Shown here: in pieces, positions 46,361-56,756 of the stretch
How the letters are laid out: every line of letters begins with the position of its first letter
Numbering within the stretch: the first letter of the stretch is position 1
From: Paralithodes platypus
Taxonomy: Eukaryota; Arthropoda; Malacostraca; Decapoda; Lithodidae
Assembly (NCBI GenBank): GCA_032716605.1
Contig: CM064569.1
Location: forward strand, 14,928,847-14,992,846
Length of the DNA stretch: 64,000 nt
Direction: 5' to 3'
Notes under the pieces: generated by a model
The model's database searches: none
What the model saw: the letters and a program-made list of their open reading frames with translations, nothing else
Told to the model about the DNA's origin: nothing
Translations under genes and position numbers: made by a program

Positions 46361-46402
46361 GCTTGATTGAGTTCTAGGGAACAAACTAAAATCTCGCCTT
46401 AA
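46237..46402 (+). mobile_element. MITE family A, internally deleted copy
   Basis: TTAA at 46237-46240 and 46399-46402. It keeps the left arm (TTCTCCCTCATGTTTAGCCC) and right arm (AAAGCTTGATTGAGTTCTAG) but lacks the whole cassette, giving 166 bp instead of about 350. A (GT)n/(T)n tract marks the deletion join. Confidence 0.82.
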
Positions 46403-46662
46403 CACAGCCATGCCCTATATTACTGAAAACTGTCTTCTAAGATGACGTACCCAACAAGATACCAACAAATCCGTTCTTCCTACCCGTAAAAAGGGTTGTT
46501 TTAATCCAACCAGACTTATGTGCAGTAGATTATACACTCATAATTATGTAGTAAGTATAGACCTATTGAAATATTTGAACCTTTAAAACCTGGATTTAAA
46601 GCATTTTGGATATCATATGACACTTGATTTTCTCGTTTGCGCCCAATACAGATTCAAACTAG
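46403..46662. other. unassigned stretch
   Basis: No recognised element or coding frame. Confidence 0.35.
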
Positions 46663-46930
46663 AGGGGCACTCGGTAGAGCGCATACAAACGCCTAAGCCA
46701 TTAATATCAAAGGCCTACATTTTCTTCTGGATCTGGGTTCCAGGATATGATCCGGGTCCCTCCTAAATTAAATCACGTCTTCTTTGGCGCATATCCTCTC
46801 TGCCCACCAAATTTTATGAATATCAATTCATAACTTTGTTAGATATCTTGTTTACAGACAAACAGACTGATAGAAAAACAAACGGAGGCAAAAACATAAT
46901 CTCCATCCAACTTCGTTGGATGAGGTAAAT
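46663..46930 (+). mobile_element. tRNA-derived SINE with hairpin tail
   Basis: The head GGGGCACTCGGTAGAGCGCA is a tRNA A-box/D-arm. A B-box-like GGGTTCCAGGAT follows at about 46735. The body has CACCAAATTTTATGAATATC and TTAGATATCTTGTTTACAGA. The tail ACAGACAAACAGACTGATAG leads to the hairpin CATCCAACTTCGTTGGATG. I recognise this tail type from crustacean SINEs; that identification is from memory. Confidence 0.75.
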
Positions 46931-47339
46931 ATTGATGGAAACTACTGACTCCCGTCATTTATGTAAGGGGAATGTTAAATGCTTGGTAACATAACATTAG
47001 TGTATCAACGATGTTCAGTAACATTTGTACCACCTTTGACTGCAGGTAATTGTACATTTTGCATTATTCCCACTTCTCAATTAACAAACTTCCTAAGCAG
47101 AAATATTATCGCTATTGTGTTCAATATTTGTGTTTATCTAATAACATCTGGTATTTGGAAAGTTTGGATAATCATCCATTGATCGCAGTTCAATTTATCT
47201 ATATAAGTTTGGCATAAACTAAGGCCAGTGAAGGTAGCCTAGCTGTCATTGGCCACCTGCTCACAACTCAACAACCAATAAGAGACTAGTAATTCTGTAA
47301 CCTTGGATCTGAAATGCTTGCTTTCCAGAATGAATGTTG
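46931..47339. other. unassigned stretch
   Basis: No recognised element; short open frames lack any domain. Confidence 0.35.
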
Positions 47340-48410
47340 ACGAGAGGTGGAGGGAATGGCTGTAGTGGGTAACATAATGGCGGAAGAGGGGAAGGGAATG
47401 GCTGTAGTGGGTTACATAATGGCGGAAGAGGGGGAGGGAATGGTGTAGTGGGTAACATAATGGTGGAAGAGGGGGATGGAATGGCTGCAGTGAGTTACAT
47501 AATGGCAGAAGAGGTGGAGGGAATGGTGTAGTGGGTTACATAATGGCGGAAGAGGTGGAGGGAATGGCTGTAGTGGGTAATGGCGGAAGAGGGGGAGGGA
47601 ATGGCTGTATTGGGTAACACAATGGCGGAAGAGGGAGAGGGAATGGCTGTAGTTGGTTACATAATGGCGGAAGAGAGGGAGGGAATGGCTGTAGTGGGTT
47701 ACATAATGGCGGAAGAGGTGGAGGGAATGGCTGTAGTGGGTTACATAATGGCGGAAGAGGGGAAGGGAATGGTGTAGTGGGTTACATAATGGCGGAAGAG
47801 GGGAGGGAATGGCTGTAGTGGGTTACATAATGGCGGAAGAGGTGGAGGGAATGGTGTAGTGGGTTACATAATGGCGGAAGAGGTGGAGGGAATGAATGGC
47901 TGTAGTGGGTTACATAATGGCGGAAGAGGTGGAGGGAATAGTGTAGTTGGTTACATAATGGCGGAAGAGGTGGAGGGAATGGCTGTAGTGGGTAATGGCG
48001 GAAGAGGGGGAGGGAATGGCTGTATTGGGTAACACAATGGCGGAAGAGGGAGAGGGAATGGCTGTAGTTGGTTACATAATGGCGGAAGAGAGGGAGGGAA
48101 TGGCTGTAGTGGGTTACATAATGGCGGAAGAGGTGGAGGGAATGGCTGTAGTGGGTTACATAATGGCGGAAGAGGGGAAGGGAATGGTGTAGTGGGTTAC
48201 ATAATGGCGGAAGAGGGGGAGGGAATGGCTGTAGTGGGTTACATAATGGCGGAAGAGGTGGAGGGAATGGTGTAGTGGGTTACATAATGGCGGAAGAGGT
48301 GGAGGGAATGGCTGTAGTGGGTTACATAATGGCGGAAGAGGTGGAGGGAATGGTCTAGTTGGTTACATAATGGCGGAAGAGGTGGAGGGAATGGCTGTAG
48401 TGGGTTACAA
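47340..48410. repeat. 42-bp satellite with a 415-bp duplicated block
   Basis: Unit contains GTGGGTTACATAATGGCGGA and AGAGGTGGAGGGAATGGCTG. Because 42 is a multiple of 3, it reads MAEEGEGMAVVGYI in frame over short stretches, but units of other lengths break the frame repeatedly. Variant order at 47541-47955 is repeated at 47956-48370. Confidence 0.93.
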
Positions 48411-48557
48411 AGCGTAATTGAAGGGTTTGGTTGTGGTTGACTCACGATAATTTCAAGGTCTATGATTCTGTGATTATGGAAAGGATATTACTGAGAGGTG
48501 TGTTCGGTGCTACGGAGGATGTTATTATTACTGAAGCATGGACAATATTTATATACC

Positions 48558-48740
48558 CACACACACACACATACACAGTTACACACACACATACACATAC
48601 AAAATTAATGACACACACACACACACTTTAATTATGTAAACACATACACACACAATTATTTACCCCCTCACACACACATATACAAAAAACAATTTATCCC
48701 CCCCCCCCCCCCCACACACACACACAAACACAAACGCTCA
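48558..48740. repeat. CA microsatellites and poly-C
   Basis: Several (CA)n blocks and a C run at about 48699-48713. Confidence 0.85.
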
Positions 48741-48754
48741 CACTGATATACACA

Positions 48755-49205
48755 GGGTGTCCCAGGAGGAAAGGGCATAACTTTGGGAAATGATACAAGG
48801 TATTCTAAGCATAAAATATTCCATAACAAAAAGTCAAAATTTCAACCGTTAAAAATATATTGAAGGTTTGATGTAGTGTCCTCCCCCGCATCACTGTAAA
48901 GGACTTTTCCATGTCAAATAGTTTCCAACTACTCCAAAGTGAGCTAATATATCTATAATCATTTTGCAACTTATAGAATTATAATATCTTTAACACAACA
49001 TGGTAAAATAATTGCAGAAAGATGGAGGTGTAGTATGCACTAGGCCACCTTTCCCCTTATGGGGAAATACTGAAGAAAATACCATTTTCAAAATGCAATA
49101 TCTCTATACCGGTCGAGATTTGGACTTTTTGTTATAGAACATTTCAGGCTTAGAATATTTTGTTCTATCATTCCCCAAAGTTATGCCCCTTCCTCCTGGG
49201 ACACC
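48755..49205. mobile_element. 451-bp MITE with about 110-bp terminal inverted repeats
   Basis: The left end GGGTGTCCCAGGAGGAAAGG and the right end CCTTCCTCCTGGGACACC are inverted. Pairing continues inward through GCATAACTTTGGGAAATGAT versus ATCATTCCCCAAAGTTATGC, and AACAAAAAGTCAAAATTTC versus GATTTGGACTTTTTGTTAT. No open frame. Ends of the GGGTGTCCC type are seen in Tc1/mariner elements; a TA duplication is not clear here. Confidence 0.85.
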
Positions 49206-49440
49206 ATTATATATATATACTGTATATATACACACATAAGCATTGTGACCATGTTTCTTGCTAATCCTAAATTACTCCACAGGATAATAACACCATATTA
49301 AAACTTAGAGGAAAAAGAGTAGGCAATTTGCATTAATTTGTTTATACCCGATACGATTATATTTCCTCCAAATTATTATTAAAACACCGATTATAATAAC
49401 AACACAAAGCTGACTCTTTCTCCCCAAACTGCTTATTCTT
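49206..49440. other. unassigned AT-rich stretch
   Basis: Nothing recognised apart from a short TA tract at 49208-49229. Confidence 0.4.
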
Positions 49441-49469
49441 CCTGGGTTATTATTTTATGCCTGACTGTC

Positions 49470-50060
49470 TACACACCATCTATTTGTCTGTCTACGTGTT
49501 TGCTGTCTTACCTGTCTATCTACCTGCTTGTATCTCTAGCTACCTTAATATCTACCTTTCTGCTTGGCTGTCAACTTGCCTACCTCCCCGTCATTCTACC
49601 TGCCTGTGTACCTTTCTGTCTGCTTCTCTGCCTACTATCACCGTATCTTTCTGCTACCTGATTGTCTATACCTGAGTGCTGTGGATCTGTCTACCTACTG
49701 TATGAGCATGTATGTATATCTACTCGCTGTATACCTACCTTTCTACCTACTTGTTTGTTGTTCACTCTCACCACCTTCCCTACCTACCTGCTTACCTACC
49801 TATTTTACCTACCTTACCTAATTGTCAACCTCTTCCACTTCCACCTACCTACTTACCTATCGACCTAACTACCCAGCTATTTTCTTATCTACTTACCAAC
49901 CTACCAATATACCTTCTTACCAACCTACCTACCTACTTACCTATCTACCTAACCACCTACAGTACCTATTTACCTACCTACCGACTTACCTATCTACCTA
50001 ACCTTCCAGATACCTACTTACCTACCTACCAACTTACCTTCTTACCAACCTACCTACCTG
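49470..50060. repeat. CTAC/CTGT-rich degenerate repeat
   Basis: CTACCTACCTGCTTACC-like motifs. The Leu/Pro/Thr/Tyr-rich frames through it are artefacts of the repeat. Confidence 0.8.
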
Positions 50061-50189
50061 CTTAGCTATATGTTTAGTCTCCCATTTCCCGGTTTTGTTT
50101 TGTTTTGTTTTCTCTCTATGTATTTATCATCCTTGCCACTTAACTATCTACCAAGCTTCCTGCCTACTAAACTACCGCTATATTACTAT

Positions 50190-50254
50190 TACTATAAACT
50201 ACTACTACTACTGCTACTACTACTACTACTAGTACTACTACTACTACTACTTCT
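50190..50254. repeat. CTA trinucleotide microsatellite, LINE target site
   Basis: (CTA)n with few interruptions, ending ACTACTACTTCT at 50243-50254. The same 12 bases occur at 52177-52188 after the LINE. Confidence 0.9.
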
Positions 50255-52176
50255 TAAATGATATTAAGCAAGCGTGGCCTGAAGGTAGAAAAATGCGTTT
50301 AAAGATCTCTAGTCACACTATAAAACAATTGTTAATGCGTCTTAACTCTGATGAAGGTCATGATTTTATTCACACATTTTTGTTAAAGAATGCCTCATGG
50401 TCTTTTTTTGGAAAATATTGCAATTTTTTTAAATACTTGTTTTATCCACTGCTATCTCCCTGGTGACTTGCTGAAGGGTACTATTACACCTATTATAAAA
50501 GACAGTAGGAAAAATATTACAGAGTCAGATAATTACAGACCCATTATGCAGTCCTCATGCCTTTTAAAACTATTTGAATTATTTATTTTAGATATTTTAT
50601 CTGAAAAAGTGGTTCTGAACCTTAGACAATTCGGGTTTAAATCAGGGTCTTCAACCACAGATACTTGTTTTATTCTTAAAGACATTATGAAAAAATACTC
50701 GAATTGTAAGAACAATGCAGTAGCTACATTTATTGACCTAAGTAAAGCTTTTGATAGGGTAGACAATTATATTTTAGGGAACAAATTATTAGAATTGTCA
50801 CTACCAGTAAATGTAATATTAATTTTAATGCATTACCTAAGGAATCAGAAAGCGAATGTAAGATGGCAAGACTCTTATAGCAACTATGTTTATGTTGAGA
50901 AAGGTGTGAGGCAAGGTGTGAGGCAAGGTGTGAGGCAAGGTGTGAGGCAAGGTGGAATACTCTCACCCTTTCTATACAATTTATACATGGACAAAATTAT
51001 AAATGAAGTGGCTGGTACTAATGCAGGATGTAAATAAGGAGATGTGAGATGCAACATATTAGCCTACGCTGATGATATAGTCCTCCTGGCTGATTCTTTT
51101 CAAGATATGGATATATTATATAGCAAATTATGTTCTTGTATTGATCAACATTTACTTAAAATTAACAGAGATAAATCTAAATGCATGATATTTACTACCA
51201 ATAATAATCAGCAGACGCAGAGCATTGAGCTGAACGGAGATACCTTGGAGGTGGTGAAGGGATTCAAATATCTGGCCCACAATATTTTATTTTATTTTAA
51301 AGACTCAGATGACATAACTTTTAGAATAAATAATTTTTATGGATCTTTTAATAGTATTTTTAGAAATTACAAACAAGTGAACAAAGATACAATGTTATTT
51401 CTTTTTAATTCTTACTGTCTACCAGATTATGGACTTCCCCTATGGAATCACGACAGTTCTTTTAATTCTAATGGTTTTAAAGCATTTTCAGTTGCATTTA
51501 ATAAATCCCTTAAGCGTATTTGTGGCGTACCTCCCTACGCCAGCAGCCATATCACGGCAGCTCGATGCAAACAATTGCTACTCAATCATCATACAGCATT
51601 AGTTCAAGCACGATACTGCAAAAGAGTATTAAGGTCTCAAAATCCTATAATTAGGCATAATATTCCTATTATTAAAGAAGGTTTCATGGTTCAAAATGTG
51701 GTAAATTTGTTTCGAAAAACTTATAATGTAGATGTACTAGGAGAAAATCTAGATGTTTTGAGAGCCAGGATTGAGTGGGTACAAGGGCATGAGGACAGGC
51801 GAGGTCCATGTTTCTAGTATGGGTTTTAGCTCTAGAAGGGCGTGACTATTATTTTTTAACAGCGGCTATATGCAACAAATACGTTTTAGAAATTGCATTT
51901 TAATTGTATTCGATAATTTCATTATCGCATGACTTCCATCCTCATAATTGAGTTTTGAATGCATATATTTTTTATAATATTTTATTTGATGATTTTATCC
52001 TGACTATCAGAAGCTAATATTGTAAATAGTTTGTATATATGAAATAATTTTGAATGTATAATACATTTTTATTTAACTTTACTATAATTGTTATTGGATT
52101 ATGTAATGTGTGTGTTTTGTACTGTGTACTGTACATATGTATTGCGAAATAAAGGAATTGAATTGAATTGAATTGA
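50255..52176 (+). pseudogene. LINE with RT, 5'-truncated, frameshift and stop, 12-bp target duplication
   Basis: The coding remnant starts right after the target site: WPEGRKMRLKISSHTIKQLL in one frame to about 50393, then a frameshift into LENIAIFLNTCFIHCYLPGD and ITESDNYRPIMQSSCLLKLF. Motif A is FIDLSKAFDRVDN. Motif B should read GVRQGGILSP but GVRQ is present four times in a row (50903-50954). An in-frame TAA at 51035 replaces the residue before GDVRC; the frame continues with motif C LAYADDIVLLAD, the thumb and a C-terminus ending at 51817 (AARCKQLLLNHHTALVQARY is near the end). About 350 bp of AT-rich 3' UTR ends with AATAAAGG and four AATTG repeats. It is a different clade from the two CR1-like families, possibly I/Nimb or Jockey-like; the clade was not resolved. 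Confidence 0.9.
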
Positions 52177-52404
52177 ACTACTACTTCTATAAACTACCTG
52201 CTTTTCTACCTCCCTACCTACACCTCCACTATCTTGCCCCTTCATCTAACTTCTAACAAACTGTTAACCACTTCCCTGGTTCACAGAAATCCCTTTGTCT
52301 TCCTAATTAAGACGGAGTCACACCATTATTTTTTTTCCTACAATATTTCAGGCAACATTTCGGGAAGTTTTTGTATATTTATCAGCAATTAGACAGAATA
52401 TATA
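52177..52404. other. target-site duplication and continued CTAC repeat
   Basis: ACTACTACTTCT at 52177-52188, then TATAAACTACCTGCTTTTC and CTACCTCCCTACCTAC, the continuation of the interrupted repeat; then unassigned DNA. Confidence 0.8.
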
Positions 52405-52775
52405 TTAAGGGGAGGCCGACCGTTTTTCTGGACCCCCTTCTCCCTAATGTTTAGCCCCACTAGTTGTGAGATTATAAGACGTTGGACCCATTAGTTTGGC
52501 GATTTTAACACATTTCGCCCCATTTCGTTGTCAATTTTAAGACCTTTCGTGCCATTTAGGTGTCGATTATTTCCTGGCGAGCGATAGCGAGCCTGCAATT
52601 TTAAGAGGAACCGGCCTTCGGCCGGGACAATTTTCTACCGAAAAATTTACAAGTTTATCTTGAAGGGGGGTCAAGGGGGTGTTTTTGTAAGCTTGATGGA
52701 GGTCTAGGGAGGAAACTAAAAAAATATATGAACACATGAATTAATAGACCAAACAAACGGCCAGTCTCCCCTTCA
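52405..52775 (+). mobile_element. MITE family A copy, full cassette, right TTAA mutated
   Basis: TTAA at 52405-52408 and TTCA at 52772-52775. Ends GGGGAGGCCGACCGTTTTTC and AAACGGCCAGTCTCCCC. The cassette is near consensus: CTGGCGAGCGATAGCGAGCC, CCGGCCTTCGGCCGGG and TTTTCTACCGAAAAAT. Confidence 0.9.
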
Positions 52776-52857
52776 TTGTCTCCACACGAACGATATCTTT
52801 CTGATTCCATTGTGATTAACATTAGTAGATTTTGTTCACATTAAAAGAGACGTGTTC

Positions 52858-53395
52858 TATAGTTTGTCTTTGTTCACTCGACAGTAAATTTAAGCCCATA
52901 GAAGTTTATTTATCGGCATTTAACCCTCTGAAGATTATATCCATTTTGACAGTTTCTTCTGGCTATCCTTAGACGAGTTTATACAGTATAAAATGTAAAA
53001 CTTGCAAACTAAACAAACCAAAACTTGGACAAAGACAATATAAAGGCAATATAACTAATCAAAATCGCTATGTGGAAACAACGCTTACTAAAATAAAATT
53101 TATGAAATAAAAGAACACAATCAGTTTAAGAAGGATTTGTGGGAATTATAAGGGTAAATACTATCTCAATTAACCCTCTGACTTCCATATACCCTTCCTA
53201 ATCTGAATGAAATCGCCTAACAATAGCCAGAAAACCAAAAATAAATGTGTAATCGGATCTTGAAAGAATTAAGGGGAAAACAGAAAACTACTATGTTTCT
53301 TCATCCTATAGCCAGGTTTGTCCTAAATAGCAACATATTTCGCTACAGAATCATCGTTTATTAATATACCGCCAGCTACGAAGAAACAGACTATA
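52858..53395. mobile_element. MITE family F copy split by family D
   Basis: Left part TATAGTTTGTCTTTGTTCAC, then ACAGTAAATTTAAGC; right part AACTACTATGTTTCTTCATC and GAAGAAACAGACTATA. The family D element at 52920-53272 occupies the TTAA of the segment that reads GATACTTAATGGAAAA in the intact copy at 24821. Confidence 0.85.
52920..53272. mobile_element. MITE family D copy inserted at TTAA inside family F
   Basis: TTAA at 52920-52923 and 53269-53272, both from the host MITE. Left TTAACCCTCTGAAGAT and right ATCTTGAAAGAATTAA. An additional AT-rich segment (about 53000-53120) is unique to this copy. Confidence 0.82.
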
Positions 53396-53406
53396 ATCAT
53401 GAGGGT

Positions 53407-53731
53407 TTAAGGGGAGATGGGCCGTTTTTCTGGTCCCCTTTCTCCCTCGTGGTAAGGTCAATTTGTTCCAAGATTATAAGACGTTCAGTCCATTAGTTTT
53501 GGCGATTTTAACCCCTTTCATCCCATTTCGTTGTCAATTTTAAGACTTTTCGTGCAATTTAGATGTAAATTTTTACCTGGCGAGCGATAGCGACCCTGTA
53601 ATTTTATTTATCTTGAAGGGGGGTCTAGGGGATGTTTTTTTTTTTAACTTTGATGGAGGTCCAGCGATGAAACTAAGAAATAAAGGAATATATGAATTAA
53701 TAGACCAAATAAACGGCCCATCCCCCCTTAA
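53407..53731 (+). mobile_element. MITE family A copy, first of a TTAA-sharing pair
   Basis: TTAA 53407-53410 and 53728-53731. Ends GGGGAGATGGGCCGTTTTT and AAACGGCCCATCCCCCC. The GC hairpin and its AT-rich neighbour are deleted. Confidence 0.87.
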
Positions 53732-54024
53732 GGGGAGGTGTTTGTTTCTTTTCTGGACCCCTTCTCCTTCATGTTTAGCCCAATTAGTAATGACATTTTA
53801 AGACATTCGCTCCATTAGTTTGGCGATTTTAAGACCTTTCGCCCTATCTAGGTGTCGAATTTTTCCTGGCAAGCGATAGCGAGCCTGTAATTCAGGAGGA
53901 CCCGGCCTCTACCGAAAAATGTACAAATTTATCTCAAGGATGGTCTTGAGTGTTTTTTAAGCTTCAAACATATGTACCAGTGGTAATCAAATACAAACAA
54001 AGAAATAATTTAATGTCCCCTTAA
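53728..54024 (+). mobile_element. MITE family A copy, second of a TTAA-sharing pair
   Basis: Uses the TTAA at 53728-53731 as its left border and 54021-54024 as its right. Contains GGTGTCGAATTTTTCCTGGC and ACCGAAAAATGTACAAATTT; the GC stem is partly deleted. Confidence 0.85.
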
Positions 54025-54235
54025 CCCCTTCTGTACCGACAACGTTTTTGTAACCTAAATCTGGCTACTATTAGACGATTTTATTAAGTTTCAAAAGAGC
54101 CACCAACAATTAATAGGCTTCAAACTATCCTACTTAACCCATTTTACTACCACAGGTCCTTCATAAACCGCACAAAATCCTCGAAATATAGCTAGACAAA
54201 AATGTAAAAGACATCGCCGGTACAGAAGGGGTTAA
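54021..54235. mobile_element. MITE family D copy sharing TTAA with family A
   Basis: TTAACCCCTTCTGTACCGAC and GGTACAGAAGGGGTTAA ends; inner TACTATTAGACGATTTTATT and AAATCCTCGAAATATAGCT. Confidence 0.9.
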
Positions 54236-54240
54236 ATCAA

Positions 54241-54333
54241 TTTCCACGGTACAAATAAATCTATCTCCACGGTACAAATAAATCTATCTCCACGGTACAA
54301 ATAAATCTATCTCCACGGTACAAATAAATCTTG
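54241..54333. repeat. 23-bp tandem repeat, 4 units
   Basis: Unit CTCCACGGTACAAATAAATC plus TAT, lying between two family D copies. Confidence 0.93.
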
Positions 54334-54343
54334 AACTCTTGTA

Positions 54344-54559
54344 GTCAACCCATACAGTGCCGGTGACGTCCCTTTCGTTCTACTGTGGCAACTATTAGAC
54401 GATATTATTTAGATTAGGAAGGACCTCTAGCAATAATAAGGCTTCAAAGTTTCTCAACCAACCCTTTTAACTACCACATATCCTTCCTAAGCTGCATTAT
54501 ATCATCTAAATATAGCTAGAATAAGAGATAACACACGCCGCTGGTACTCAAAGGGTTAA
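54344..54559. mobile_element. MITE family D copy
   Basis: Left TCAACCCATACAGTGCCGG, right GGTACTCAAAGGGTTAA; inner ACTATTAGACGATATTATT and ATATCATCTAAATATAGCTA. It carries GGTGACGTCC near the left end. Confidence 0.85.
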
Positions 54560-54566
54560 CTGATAC

Positions 54567-55107
54567 TATACCCTGTTCCAAATAGGTAGGCCAGAAATCG
54601 TGAAACTTAACCTCTGTAACTCAAAAAGGGCTGGAGCAAATGGGCTGTACATGTTCACACCTACCTATTCCCTGGCTGAACCATCCCAAATGGTAACAAT
54701 ATTAGTTCGTTTATTCTAGTCGTTTGTGATTTGTAGAGGTTAGTGTTAAAGGGAGACGGTTTACTTTTTTGGGCGATTTTTGCATGTATTCATTATTGTT
54801 CAAGTTTCCTCCCTAGACCTCATCTAATTAAAAAAAAACATCCATTAGGTCTCCCTTCTAGATTAATTTGTAAATTTGTCGGTAGTTTCTTCCAAAATGA
54901 CAGGCTCACTATCGTTCGCCAGGGAAAAAATCGACACCTAATTAGCACAAAAGGTCTAAATATTGACGAAGAAATGGGGCGAAAAGTCTTAAAATCGACT
55001 AACTAATGGGGCAAACATTTTAACATGTGAAAACTAATGGGGCTAAACATGAGGGAGAAGGAGGTCCAGAAAAACGGTCTGCCTCCCCTTAATTGGAACA
55101 CGGTATA
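54567..55107. mobile_element. MITE family C copy split by family A
   Basis: Left TATACCCTGTTCCAAATAGG through TTTGTGATTTGTAGAGG; right TTGGAACACGGTATA. About 30 bp present in the copy at 1491 before the right end are missing here. Confidence 0.85.
54746..55092 (-). mobile_element. MITE family A copy nested in family C
   Basis: TTAA at 54746-54749 and 55089-55092. Ends GGGAGACGGTTTAC and AAACGGTCTGCCTCCCC. Minus-strand order of family motifs is clear (TTCGCCAGGGAAAAAATCG, CTAACTAATGGGGC). Confidence 0.87.
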
Positions 55108-55186
55108 GTTAACTTCATGAGGCATTTATTTTGTCCACCGTAATCAAAGGGTGGCTGAATTATTATTAGTAATTTTATTTTTATTT

Positions 55187-55249
55187 TTTCTGGACCCCCT
55201 ACTCTCATGCTTTAGCCCCCCCGAAATTGAGATTTTAAGACGTTCGCCC

Positions 55250-55253
<4 letters not shown>
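55187..55253 (+). mobile_element. MITE family A, left-end fragment
   Basis: TTTCTGGACCCCCTACTCTC and GAGATTTTAAGACGTTCGCC, cut by an ATT microsatellite. Confidence 0.7.
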
Positions 55254-55600
<347 letters not shown>

Positions 55601-55639
55601 CGGTAGAAAATTTAACTCCGTCTCTTTCTTCTCTTCCAT

Positions 55640-56071
55640 CTCTCTCCCAAAACCTGTGAGTGTGTTATTCTTTCTTTGTTTGTTTATATATTTTATTTGT
55701 TTATTCCCATTATTGTCTTCAAATATATTCCTCCCTTTCGTTTATTTTCTTTCTGTATATTTCTCTCAATACATTCTTCTTACACTTTCATGCGTTGTTC
55801 CCCATTCTATATTCATCTTTGTCATCATTTTCTTCCAGTATTTTTTCCATCATCGTTTTCTTCCAGTATTTTTTCCATCATCGTTTTCTCCCAGTATTTT
55901 TTTCATCATCGTTTTCTTCCAGTATATTTTCCATCATCGTTTTCTTCCTCTCTTTATTTTGGGCATATACAGTACTTTCTTATCTGCCTCCCCCTCCCTC
56001 TCCTAAGGCATCTTCGGTTGTTATTCTTCCTATTTTGTTTATTCTTACATTTTCAGTGTTCCATTCTTTTC
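55640..56071. repeat. pyrimidine-rich stretch with a 29-bp tandem repeat
   Basis: CATCATCGTTTTCTTCCAGT with ATTTTTTC is repeated about 5 times at 55822-55955. Overlapping Phe/Ser/Leu-rich frames come from the T-rich composition. Confidence 0.8.
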
Positions 56072-56454
56072 TTAAGAGGGGTCACCGGATTTATTTATGT
56101 TTCTTTCCTTTTCTCTCTTTCCCTGGCTTGTATCCATTCGGCCCCATTCAGCCTACTGTTTTAAGACGTTTATCCCCATCCAGGTGTCGATTTCTTCCTG
56201 GCGAGCGATAGCGAGCCAGCATTGTATTGAGAAATCCGGCTTCGCCGGAGAAATTTTTCTATCGACAAATTTACAAATTTAGCTTGCTGTCAAAACAAAA
56301 ATATATATATGCTGGCCCGCTACCGCTCGCCAGGAAAATATTGACACCTGAATGGGGGTAAACGTCTTAAAACAGTAGGCTGAATGGGGCCGAATGGATA
56401 CAAGCCAAAGAGAGAGGGAGAGAAAGAGAAAAAAAGCGAGGTGGGCTCCCTTAA
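56072..56454 (+). mobile_element. MITE family B copy, complete
   Basis: TTAA at 56072-56075 and 56451-56454. Arms CATTCGGCCCCATTCAGCC and GGCTGAATGGGGCCGAATG. The cassette reads CTGGCGAGCGATAGCGAGCC, CCGGCTTCGCCGG and ATTTTTCTATCGACAAAT. Confidence 0.92.
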
Positions 56455-56756
56455 GGTACATACATGCTCCCTTTCAGTGTTTGGTCTGTCTTTTATGTGT
56501 CATCCATTATGTTTCTCTCTCTGCCTCTTCCATCTCTCCTTTGTGCTTTATTCTTCTTCCTTTGTTCCCCTTTATCTTTCCTTGTACCCACTGTTTTCTC
56601 CAAGTATATTTTGTTTCGTGTGTTTCCTCTATCTTCTTCTCTTGCCTATTTCTGATGCTTTCTTTCTTCAGCTGAGCCTTCATCTTTGCTATCCTTTCCT
56701 TTCACTTTCCCTTGCTCTCGGGGTTGCTATCACTAATAGGATTAAGTTCTGGCAAC

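Noticed and set aside
47580..48192. Met-Ala-Glu-Glu-Gly repeat frames
   Set aside because: The 42-bp unit happens to be in frame, but unit-length changes break every frame after about 65 codons.
55656..56211. Overlapping Phe/Ser/Leu-rich frames resembling membrane proteins
   Set aside because: Three overlapping frames of one T-rich stretch, running into a family B MITE; hydrophobicity comes from TTY codons.
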